Assembly: GCA_016213865.1 (NCBI GenBank)
Contig: JACQZL010000088.1
Span: forward strand, 1 to 5,551
DNA length: 5,551 bases
Origin: Candidatus Rifleibacteriota bacterium
GTDB lineage: Bacteria > UBP17 > UBA6191 > JACPRK01
Reading direction: 5' to 3'
Shown: one piece after another, positions 1-5,026 of the stretch
Layout: each line of letters starts with the position of its first letter
Numbering within the stretch: the stretch's first letter is position 1
Notes under the pieces: generated by a model
Told to the model about the DNA's origin: nothing
Databases searched by the model: none
What the model saw: the letters and a program-made list of their open reading frames with translations, nothing else
Program-made: the position numbers and the translations under genes

Positions 1-249
1 CTTCGGCCGAGGTCTCTTGTGATCCCTGGATGCGTGCAGCCGCCCTCCGTGCCGGCACAAGAAGACAGGTCCACCGGCTTCTCGAAGGCGCTCCTCTCGC
101 TGCGCGAATAGGAGGCAGCCCGGCGTCGTGGCCAGGGTGACAGCGGGCCATCTCGGGGAGGCCTGCCGACTGACCCTGCGGGGCGTGCGAGCGGCGGCGA
201 CGCGCCCCGGGCATCCACGTGAGCGAGCGCAGAGCAACCAAGGCCCGCG
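1..249. other. Downstream region with no supported gene
   Basis: All three minus-strand frames stay open for long stretches because the sequence is GC-rich, but none shows a recognisable motif, a good ribosome binding site or a plausible start. The plus-strand frame entering from 128 is Arg/Pro-rich and runs antisense into the NHL gene. A 10-nt palindrome, GTGCCGGCAC, lies at 49-58. This may be intergenic DNA or the edge of a gene that lies mostly outside the window. Confidence 0.4.
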
Positions 250-259
250 TCAGCGGGCC
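242..259 (-). terminator. Possible terminator hairpin spanning the stop codon
   Basis: GGCCCGC and GCGGGCC form a perfect 7-bp GC-only stem around a 4-nt loop (plus-strand GTCA) that contains most of the TGA stop at 252-250. On the minus strand the stem is followed by TTGGTTGCTCTGC, only moderately T-rich. It could be a weak intrinsic terminator or a 3'-end stabilising hairpin at the operon end. With no real U-run, and in GC-rich DNA, chance is a live alternative. Confidence 0.3.
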
Positions 260-1929
260 CGGACCAGCCGCGGCGGCCCCTTGGGACCGACGATCATGCG
301 AATGACGTGGTTGCTCGCGTCGGCAATGTACAGGTTGCCGTCTGCGTCCAGGCTCACGGCCTTGGGGCCACTCAGGCTAGCGCTGATGGCCGGGCCGCCA
401 TCGCCGGCGTGGCGTCCGTTCCCGTCGGCTGTCCGGCTCTGACAGTAACCATCTCCGGCCAGCAGCGTGGCGGGGCCTGCCGGCGGGACCCGCCAGATGC
501 GGGACTCGTTGTAGTTCACACCCAGAAGAGTGCCATCGGGCAAGCTCCTCGCGTACTCGTAGGACTCACGACGCGGGCCAGGCAGCAGGTAGATCTTGCG
601 GGCAGCCAGGTCGGCGACCCACTCTCGGATCCCGTGCAGGCGAAGACGGTCCGGCCCATCGAGGGTCATGTCGCTTACGTCTGCGACCCTGGATGCGTCC
701 AGGTCGATGCCGGCGGTCGTGGGAGCCTCCATCCCTCTGCCGGTGACGACTGAGATGTTCGGGGGGACCGGGCCAGCCCGGTAGATCGCGAGGGTGATGC
801 GGTCTTTGAAGAAAACTTCTCCCGTGGGTGAGGCGACCATGATCGAGGGCAGGGCCATGTCGGTTCCCGTAAGCTGGACAGGGATATCCCACATCTTCGC
901 AACGACGGTCAAGGCGCCCGTACGGGCATCCGCCCGCACGATCTGCCAGTCCGCCGCGATGAAGAGGTTGTCGCCGGCGTCGACGCAAAGGACCCCCGGG
1001 CGGGCCACGGGCACTTCTGTCGCCGAGGCCGCGTCGGTCGAGAAGTCCATGCGCCCGTTGCCGGCGACCGTCTCGATCTGCCCCGTCACCAGATCGATCC
1101 GTCGGACCCGGTGGTTGAACAGGTCGGCAACCAGCAACCGGCCGCGGCTGTCTAGGGCCAGCGAAGATGGCCGATTGAGCTGCGCGGTGAAAGCGGGCCC
1201 GCCGTCCCCGGAGAATCCAGGCTTGCCGGTCCCGGCGATCGTGAGGATGTCGCCCGGCCGCAGCTCACCGCGCCGGGTGAGGTCGACCGAGCGGCCCGAG
1301 CCGCAGACCACTCCGACGGCACACGTCGTCGGGACCTCGAAGTCGGTGGCCGGCTGCGAGGTAACGTAGGCCTCGAACCTCGAGACGCCGTCGCGCGCGA
1401 CCGTGCGGACCACGAACGGGCTGTTGGTCAGACGCGCCACTTCGCTAGCCAGAATCGGTCGGGTGACACCGGGAGACGGCGGGACCGAGAAGACGTTGAA
1501 TCCGCGGGTCAGATAGACCTGGTGTTGCGGTCGCGACGTCGGCGGCTCGGGCCTGGCCGAAATGCGCCGCACGCAGTTGTTGCCGCAGTCGGCAAGCAGC
1601 AGCGACCCGTCGGGCTCCATGCAGGGACTGGCGGGCCCATAGAAACTGGCCAGCGTCGCGGGCCCGCCGTCCCCGCGGTATCGCCCTTGCCACTGTCCGC
1701 CGGGCCAATAGACGTAGCTGTCCCCGGCGACCGTGGTCGTGTTGCCTGTGCGGCGGTCCTTCCAAAGAAGCCGGTATCGCGTGGTGCCTGCCCGTCCAGT
1801 CCGAGATCGGAGTAGCCGCGGCCGACCAGGTGTCTCACCTTTCGGGTCCCGAGGTCGAACTCGTACAACGTGTCCCCGCCCAACTGGGCGAAGTAGAGCC
1901 GGCGCTCGTTCCCCCCCTGGATCTGGCAA
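250..1929 (-). CDS. 3' part of the frameshifted double NHL-propeller protein (true coding content from about 1765 down)
   Basis: The open frame is 559 codons from a TTG at 1929, but that TTG directly follows an in-frame TGA, has no ribosome binding site, and residues 1-55 or so are Arg/Pro-rich shadow sequence. Recognisable content starts near W56-K57 ('WKDRRTGNTTTVAGD', about 1764). It first supplies the last blade of the first propeller (65-123: GDGGPA, LLADCGNNCVRRI). A second 'NxxxxP' module follows (about 137-217: 'LTRGFNVFSVP', 'LASEVARLT', 'TDFEV'). A second NHL propeller of about six blades occupies 227-546; its clearest blades are 228-279 ('AGTGKPGFSGDGGPA', NHRVRRID) and 488-546 ('GDGGPAISASL', 'LYIADASNHVIRMI'). 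The protein ends in a short basic tail, LVRAR. With the upstream segment it makes a two-propeller exported protein. Alone it would lack a start and a signal peptide, so it is probably not expressed unless the frame break is an error or is bypassed. Confidence 0.7.
   Translation of the reverse strand: MPDPGGERAPALLRPVGRGHVVRVRPRDPKGETPGRPRLLRSRTGRAGTTRYRLLWKDRRTGNTTTVAGDSYVYWPGGQWQGRYRGDGGPATLASFYGPASPCMEPDGSLLLADCGNNCVRRISARPEPPTSRPQHQVYLTRGFNVFSVPPSPGVTRPILASEVARLTNSPFVVRTVARDGVSRFEAYVTSQPATDFEVPTTCAVGVVCGSGRSVDLTRRGELRPGDILTIAGTGKPGFSGDGGPAFTAQLNRPSSLALDSRGRLLVADLFNHRVRRIDLVTGQIETVAGNGRMDFSTDAASATEVPVARPGVLCVDAGDNLFIAADWQIVRADARTGALTVVAKMWDIPVQLTGTDMALPSIMVASPTGEVFFKDRITLAIYRAGPVPPNISVVTGRGMEAPTTAGIDLDASRVADVSDMTLDGPDRLRLHGIREWVADLAARKIYLLPGPRRESYEYARSLPDGTLLGVNYNESRIWRVPPAGPATLLAGDGYCQSRTADGNGRHAGDGGPAISASLSGPKAVSLDADGNLYIADASNHVIRMIVGPKGPPRLVRAR
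1060..1521 (-). repeat. Internal duplication, copy 2: module plus first NHL blade
   Basis: This is the partner of 2244-2720. The module here carries a Cys pair (CAVGVVC) where copy 1 has SGLIVVS, and the flanking columns align without gaps (DFEV with DFMV). The repeat is visible at protein level; I did not find long DNA-level identity, so the duplication is not very recent. Confidence 0.7.
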
Positions 1930-2789
1930 TCAGGCCAGGATAGCAGCATCTCGGTCCGTCCCGCGGGGTGAGTGACGTAGAGACCTCCGGGGTCGTCGCT
2001 GGAGTGGTACAGAGTCCCGTCAGCCGTGACAACCACGTCTCGACCGAAGGAGAGCCGCTGGAAGGGGGCGTCGATGAGGCCCGTGCGCAGGTCGATCCGC
2101 CGGTAGGTATCGCAGCCTGTTATCCAGAGCTTGTCGGTCGGATCGACATGAATCGAGAAGAGACAATCGAACGTCGCGTCGACCGCCGGACCCCCGTCTC
2201 CAGTTGGAATGGGGGCACCGTTCCGATCGCGGACTTTGCGCCCTCCCGCAATGGTGCTGATGAGACCGGTCCGGGCATCCACCCGGCGGATGGCGGAGTT
2301 CCAGGCATCGAGGATGTAGATGTTACCTGCGCTGTCCAGGGAGAGGTGGGTCGGGATGTAGAGCTGGGCCTGCGTGGCAGGGCCCCCATCTCCGCTGTAT
2401 CCGGCCGCCCCCGTGCCGGCGATCGTCTCGATCCGCCCCGGGAAGACGGGTTCCGGGACGCTCAGACGAACGGTCTGCGACATGGAACTGACGACGATCA
2501 GACCGCTACCGGGTCGGACCATGAAGTCGAACCCGCCCGCCGACGGAAGGAAGGTGTAAAACCGAGGGGCCCCGAAATCGCGCTCGACGCCGCGCGCGAC
2601 GATCGCCGACCGAGTCTGGCGCGCCAGGTCGGAGGCGGTGAACACGGGGACGAGCGACTCGTACTCCATCGGCACGGCCACCAGGTTCACTCCGCGGCCC
2701 AGCTCCAGCGTCACCTCGTACCCCAGCAAGCGCGGGGCCCACACGGTCAGCCAGAGCGCGCCCAGACAGACCCACCGCAAGAGCCTCAC
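1509..2789 (-). CDS. 5' part of a frameshifted double NHL-propeller secreted protein
   Basis: The frame begins at a GTG overlapping the upstream stop. Residues 1-23 are a signal peptide (R2, R5, a hydrophobic core, LLG before YE). Residues 24-110 are an 'NLVxxP' module: 'LELGRGVNLVAVP', 'FTASDLARQ', FYTFLPS, and 'FDFMVRPGSGLIVV'. NHL blades follow: blade 1 at about 119-170 with 'AGTGAAGYSGDGGPA' and IRRVDARTG; blade 2 at about 177-236 with GDGGPA and YRRIDLRTG; blades 3 and 4 at about 237-320, more divergent; then the start of blade 5, 'VGRGYSDLGLDGQAP', at about 321-336. After about residue 342 (near 1765) the frame becomes Pro/Arg/Thr-rich with no NHL pattern and runs to a stop at 1509, so the last 80 or so residues are probably an out-of-frame tail. 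The NHL pattern resumes in another frame at that point. This is most likely one gene of about 846 codons with the segment ending at 250. Confidence 0.75.
   Translation of the reverse strand: MRLLRWVCLGALWLTVWAPRLLGYEVTLELGRGVNLVAVPMEYESLVPVFTASDLARQTRSAIVARGVERDFGAPRFYTFLPSAGGFDFMVRPGSGLIVVSSMSQTVRLSVPEPVFPGRIETIAGTGAAGYSGDGGPATQAQLYIPTHLSLDSAGNIYILDAWNSAIRRVDARTGLISTIAGGRKVRDRNGAPIPTGDGGPAVDATFDCLFSIHVDPTDKLWITGCDTYRRIDLRTGLIDAPFQRLSFGRDVVVTADGTLYHSSDDPGGLYVTHPAGRTEMLLSWPDCQIQGGNERRLYFAQLGGDTLYEFDLGTRKVRHLVGRGYSDLGLDGQAPRDTGFFGRTAAQATRPRSPGTATSIGPADSGKGDTAGTAGPRRWPVSMGPPVPAWSPTGRCCLPTAATTACGAFRPGPSRRRRDRNTRSI
1755..1800 (-). other. Frame break joining the two parts of the double-propeller gene
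   Basis: Upstream of here the NHL pattern is in the frame of the 2789 start (GLDGQAPRDTGFF, about 1799-1764). Downstream it is in the frame that ends at 250 (KDRRTGNTTTVAGD, from about 1761). Going from one to the other needs a net one-base step back, meaning the sequence lacks one base, or 3n+1 bases, compared with an intact gene. The overlap contains GGCTTCTTTGGAAGG, which has short runs but no canonical X-XXY-YYZ slippery heptamer. The joined blade is also shorter than its neighbours, so a real deletion of some 10-20 codons is possible besides a one-base sequencing error. Confidence 0.7.
2244..2720 (-). repeat. Internal duplication, copy 1: module plus first NHL blade
   Basis: This segment encodes residues 24-182 of the 2789-start frame. 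It aligns with the segment at 1060-1521 from the module's VxLxRGxN strand to the end of the first blade. In the blade portion I count about 35 identical residues in 64 without gaps, including AGTG, SGDGGPA, AQL, LDS and TG. Confidence 0.75.
2786..2789 (-). promoter_or_regulatory. GTGA start/stop overlap (translational coupling)
   Basis: The TGA stop of the 589-aa gene (2788-2786) overlaps the GTG start of the next gene (2789-2787) by two bases. No strong Shine-Dalgarno precedes this GTG; the nearest purine run is within CTGGTGAAG. Re-initiation by ribosomes finishing the upstream gene is the likely mode of translation. The GTG start is preferred because the signal peptide begins right there. 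Confidence 0.7.
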
Positions 2790-4555
2790 GGCCGCTTCAC
2801 CAGGCGCCGGATGCAGTGGTTGAGCCTATCCGAGAAGTGGAGGACAGGGCCGTGCGGCGCGTGCAGACCGCCGGACACCAGGGACACGGAGCGCGCCGGA
2901 TAGCTGCCAATCCTCACCGCCTCCATGTTGTACGGAGGATTGAGCCGGTTGCCGGCCTCCCCTGAGCTCGAGCCGGCCACGTGTGACACCCAGCCCGCGT
3001 AGCTCCCAATCCGGTAGATCCTGCGCTGGGTGACGTCCGACACGTAGACGGAGCCTTCCGGATCAGTCGCAAGCCCCTTGGGAGTCTGGAGGGTGGCGGC
3101 TGTCGCCAGCACGGGCGGATTCGTGTTGGCCTTGACAGGGTTCTGCTGATTGAAGGTGCCCATGACGGTCACCACGGCCGGGTTCCCGTTGGAATCGGGC
3201 CGTATGCACCGTACGTTGCCGCGGACACTATCGGTCACATACAAGACCTGACCGCCCGGAAGGGATGCTGCGATACGCTCCGGCTGCGCGAAGCTGCACT
3301 CCGCGGGGGCACGCCACTCCTCGTCCGACGCCGTGGTCGCTCCGCCGGCAAAGGTGCTGATGACGCGAAACTGCCCTTCGGTGGCAATGCGGCGGATCCG
3401 GCCGTGCCGCTGATCGACAATGTAGGTCGTCCCCCCGACGTTGGCGATCCCGGTGGGCCGATACAGACCGCCACGCCCGGGAGAGAACCCGTCGTTGAGC
3501 TCGTCAAAGGGATTGCCCGTCCCGGCAAGCGTGGAGATAGTGCAAGTCCCGCTGTTGATGCGTGTCACCACCCGGACCACGTGGTGCTCGGTGTCGGCCA
3601 CCATGAACCGCTCGTAGCCGCTGCTGGAACTGACGCAGTCGACGTCCTCGGGGAACGCGAGCGCGGCTTGGCGCGCATCGAGCTGCGCTGGGTCGTACGG
3701 TCCCGTCTGTCCGTTCGGGAGGCCGGCGATCCGCGTGTACTCATAGCGGCTGCCGGCCATCATGACGGCGTGGTTCCCCTTGTCCGCGTAGGCAACGTAG
3801 TCGAGGTCGGCCGCGTCGGGCCGAAAGGCCCGCAGACCTTCCGGGGAGTTCATCGGAGTCTGATCGTAGGAGACCGGATCGTAGGACGGGGTCCCTGAGG
3901 TGGTCGCGGACCGTCCCACCGTCGTGAAGGTCTGGCCGTTGCCCAGCGCAGCCTCGGAGGGCAACCTCGTGGTACGTCGGGGATGCAGCAAGAGGCCCTG
4001 GCCCGGTTCGACAGTGTGGTTATCCCCGGTCACGCCCGGCATGAAGAAAACGAAGCGAGCCAGCGTCTTCGTGGCGTTGGGCTCCGTCGCGACCAGGTAC
4101 GAGAAGCTGCTGCCCGAGCCGGCGTATTGATCGAACCACTCCAGGAGGTCGCAATACGTCATCAGATGCGGCAGTCCCAGTGGGAACCCGCAGGGCACCA
4201 GCCCTTTGGGCCAGGGACTGACCATGGTGCCCCCGAGACTGTCGACCGCGGCCGCGGCCGCCGAGGAGGCGATCCCCTCTAGTTCCAGGGTGCGCGGCTG
4301 ACGCACGAGGACCCAGTACGACAGCGAGGGATCCAGACCAAAGTCGGTGGCACTCAGCCCGGGTACGAAGGTCCGTCCCCTGGCAGCATCGCCGGGGAAG
4401 TTGAGTTGGATGAGCACGGCCCCGAGGGCCGTGGCGATGACGGATGCCTTGTACGGGGCACTCGTCACCGGGTCGAGGACCGGGATGTTGACCAGGTTGT
4501 AGCCCCTGTACAGACGCGCGAGCACCAAGAGGGCGAGAATGTAGTTGCGCATCAT
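2786..4555 (-). CDS. Exported six-bladed NHL-repeat beta-propeller protein with two N-terminal 'NLVxxP' modules
   Basis: 589 residues. A short hydrophobic N-terminus (Y5-A13) leads directly into module 1 (about 17-94): GYNLVNIP, a 'KASVIATAL' helix, FVPG, and 'LDPSLSYWVLV'. A poly-Ala linker (S97-A103) follows. Module 2 (about 119-198) has 'VPCGFPLGLP', 'TYCDLLEWF', FFMPG and 'TVEPGQGLLL', with C122 and C135 as a possible disulfide. Residues 239-586 form six NHL-type blades, ending about 268, 330, 390, 451, 516 and 586. Each has an 'x(V/I)(A/S)D...(N/G)xx(V/I)R' signature, for example VADTEHHVVRVV, YIVDQRHGRIRRI, YVTDSVRGNVRCI, YVSDVTQRRIYRI and FSDRLNHCIRRL. NHL propellers are ligand- or protein-binding scaffolds; no catalytic residues are recognisable. 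The gene follows the small secreted gene by 15 nt, and its stop overlaps the next start (GTGA). It is a paralogue of the downstream gene in layout. The propeller call is strong; the ligand is unknown. Confidence 0.85.
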   Translation of the reverse strand: MMRNYILALLVLARLYRGYNLVNIPVLDPVTSAPYKASVIATALGAVLIQLNFPGDAARGRTFVPGLSATDFGLDPSLSYWVLVRQPRTLELEGIASSAAAAAVDSLGGTMVSPWPKGLVPCGFPLGLPHLMTYCDLLEWFDQYAGSGSSFSYLVATEPNATKTLARFVFFMPGVTGDNHTVEPGQGLLLHPRRTTRLPSEAALGNGQTFTTVGRSATTSGTPSYDPVSYDQTPMNSPEGLRAFRPDAADLDYVAYADKGNHAVMMAGSRYEYTRIAGLPNGQTGPYDPAQLDARQAALAFPEDVDCVSSSSGYERFMVADTEHHVVRVVTRINSGTCTISTLAGTGNPFDELNDGFSPGRGGLYRPTGIANVGGTTYIVDQRHGRIRRIATEGQFRVISTFAGGATTASDEEWRAPAECSFAQPERIAASLPGGQVLYVTDSVRGNVRCIRPDSNGNPAVVTVMGTFNQQNPVKANTNPPVLATAATLQTPKGLATDPEGSVYVSDVTQRRIYRIGSYAGWVSHVAGSSSGEAGNRLNPPYNMEAVRIGSYPARSVSLVSGGLHAPHGPVLHFSDRLNHCIRRLVKRP

Positions 4556-4558
4556 GGG

Positions 4559-4563
4559 CCTCC
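4559..4563 (-). promoter_or_regulatory. Ribosome binding site of the 589-aa gene; suggests the second of two tandem ATG codons
   Basis: The minus strand reads GGAGG-CCC-ATG-ATG. The first ATG (4555-4553) is only 3 nt from GGAGG, the second (4552-4550) is 6 nt away. Usual spacing favours the second ATG, so the protein may be 588 residues. The site lies inside the 15-nt gap after the preceding TGA. Confidence 0.6.
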
Positions 4564-4570
4564 ATCGAGC

Positions 4571-5002
4571 TCAGTACACCAGGACGTTCAGTCGGAGGTT
4601 CAATTGCGACACTTGCCAGGGCTCCACGGTGTACTCGCTCGGAAAGCAACGGAGCGGCCGCCGCAATCGGTTCAGGGGGTCTGTAACGCTGACCCGGATC
4701 ACATCTCCCACGCGCACGGCTTGCCCATTCGACCAGTCTGGCTGTACGAGTACGAAGGTCCCGTTCCTTCCCGTCAGCTTGGGCGTGACGCACTCGTCGG
4801 TCAGTCCGTTGCGCATGTTGAAGGCCCGGATGACCACGCCGTTGAAGGGAACACAGTAGTTGTACCACACCGGACGGAGCGCGATGCCGGTGATCGCGAA
4901 CACGTTCGAAGAGACCTCCTGGGCCGACAGGGAAACCGTCGCGCCCGACGCGAGAAGTGTCCCAGCTAGCAACAACCACTCAAATCGCCACTTTCCTCGC
5001 AT
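4571..5002 (-). CDS. Small secreted protein with a single carboxypeptidase-regulatory-like beta-sandwich domain
   Basis: 143 residues. The N-terminus is a classic Sec signal peptide: basic residues K4 and R6, a hydrophobic core W10-A18, small residues, and a likely cleavage near L-S-A-Q (residues 25-28). The mature part, about 115 residues, starts 'VFAITGIALRP' and contains 'NGVVIRAFNMRNG', 'NGTFVLVQPDW' and 'VRVGDVIRVSVTDP'. This order (strand, 'G.VVRA.N', 'GTF.L', 'GD.I.V.V.DP') resembles carboxypeptidase-regulatory-like or transthyretin-like folds in exported bacterial proteins. Three cysteines (C50, C71, C119) could allow one disulfide outside the cytoplasm. No catalytic motif, lipobox or C-terminal anchor is seen. 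It lies 24 nt after the PKD-domain gene and 15 nt before the first NHL gene, so it is probably part of the same operon. Being a lone domain with a signal peptide, it could be a small adaptor or binding protein; this is inference. Confidence 0.8.
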   Translation of the reverse strand: MRGKWRFEWLLLAGTLLASGATVSLSAQEVSSNVFAITGIALRPVWYNYCVPFNGVVIRAFNMRNGLTDECVTPKLTGRNGTFVLVQPDWSNGQAVRVGDVIRVSVTDPLNRLRRPLRCFPSEYTVEPWQVSQLNLRLNVLVY

Positions 5003-5007
5003 ATCAT

Positions 5008-5013
5008 CCTCCT
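5008..5013 (-). promoter_or_regulatory. Strong ribosome binding site for the 143-aa gene
   Basis: The minus strand reads AGGAGG, then ATGAT, then the ATG start at 5002. This is a full consensus Shine-Dalgarno with 5-nt spacing and settles the start choice. A second, out-of-frame ATG at 5007-5005 directly follows AGGAGG and is too close to be used. Confidence 0.8.
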
Positions 5014-5026
5014 ATGGCCGGTCTCG

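Noticed and set aside
49..58. Palindrome GTGCCGGCAC as an operator
   Set aside because: It is an isolated 10-nt palindrome in GC-rich sequence, with no promoter or gene start beside it; chance is sufficient.
1755..1800. Programmed -1 ribosomal frameshifting
   Set aside because: The direction would fit, but there is no canonical slippery heptamer. I saw no obvious upstream Shine-Dalgarno stimulator, and the joined blade looks incomplete, so mutation or sequencing error is more likely.
1911..1917. Seven-C homopolymer as the site of the frameshift
   Set aside because: The NHL-like pattern continues in the same frame well past it (ERRLYFAQLGGDTLYEFDLGTRKV and VGRGYSDLG), so the break must lie lower, near 1760-1795.
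380..2400. Recurring GGGCCCGCCGTCCCCG-like DNA segments as dispersed repeats or a CRISPR-like array
   Set aside because: Each encodes the GDGGPA motif of an NHL blade; the spacing is irregular and set by blade length, so this is protein-level repetition.
1968..2903. Long plus-strand open frame (about 311 codons) opposite the NHL genes
   Set aside because: It is antisense to clear NHL coding sequence and crosses the junction of two genes; its product is compositionally biased with no motif. High GC removes stop codons on the opposite strand.
4245..4262. GCGGCCGC-rich palindromic run as a regulatory site
   Set aside because: It encodes the Ala-rich linker between the two modules of the 589-aa protein; the palindrome follows from GC-rich Ala codons.
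4020..4979. Minus-strand open frame of about 319 codons overlapping the 143-aa and 589-aa genes in another frame
   Set aside because: It spans two better-supported genes that each have a start, a ribosome binding site and recognisable domains; its product is Arg/Gly/His-rich shadow sequence.
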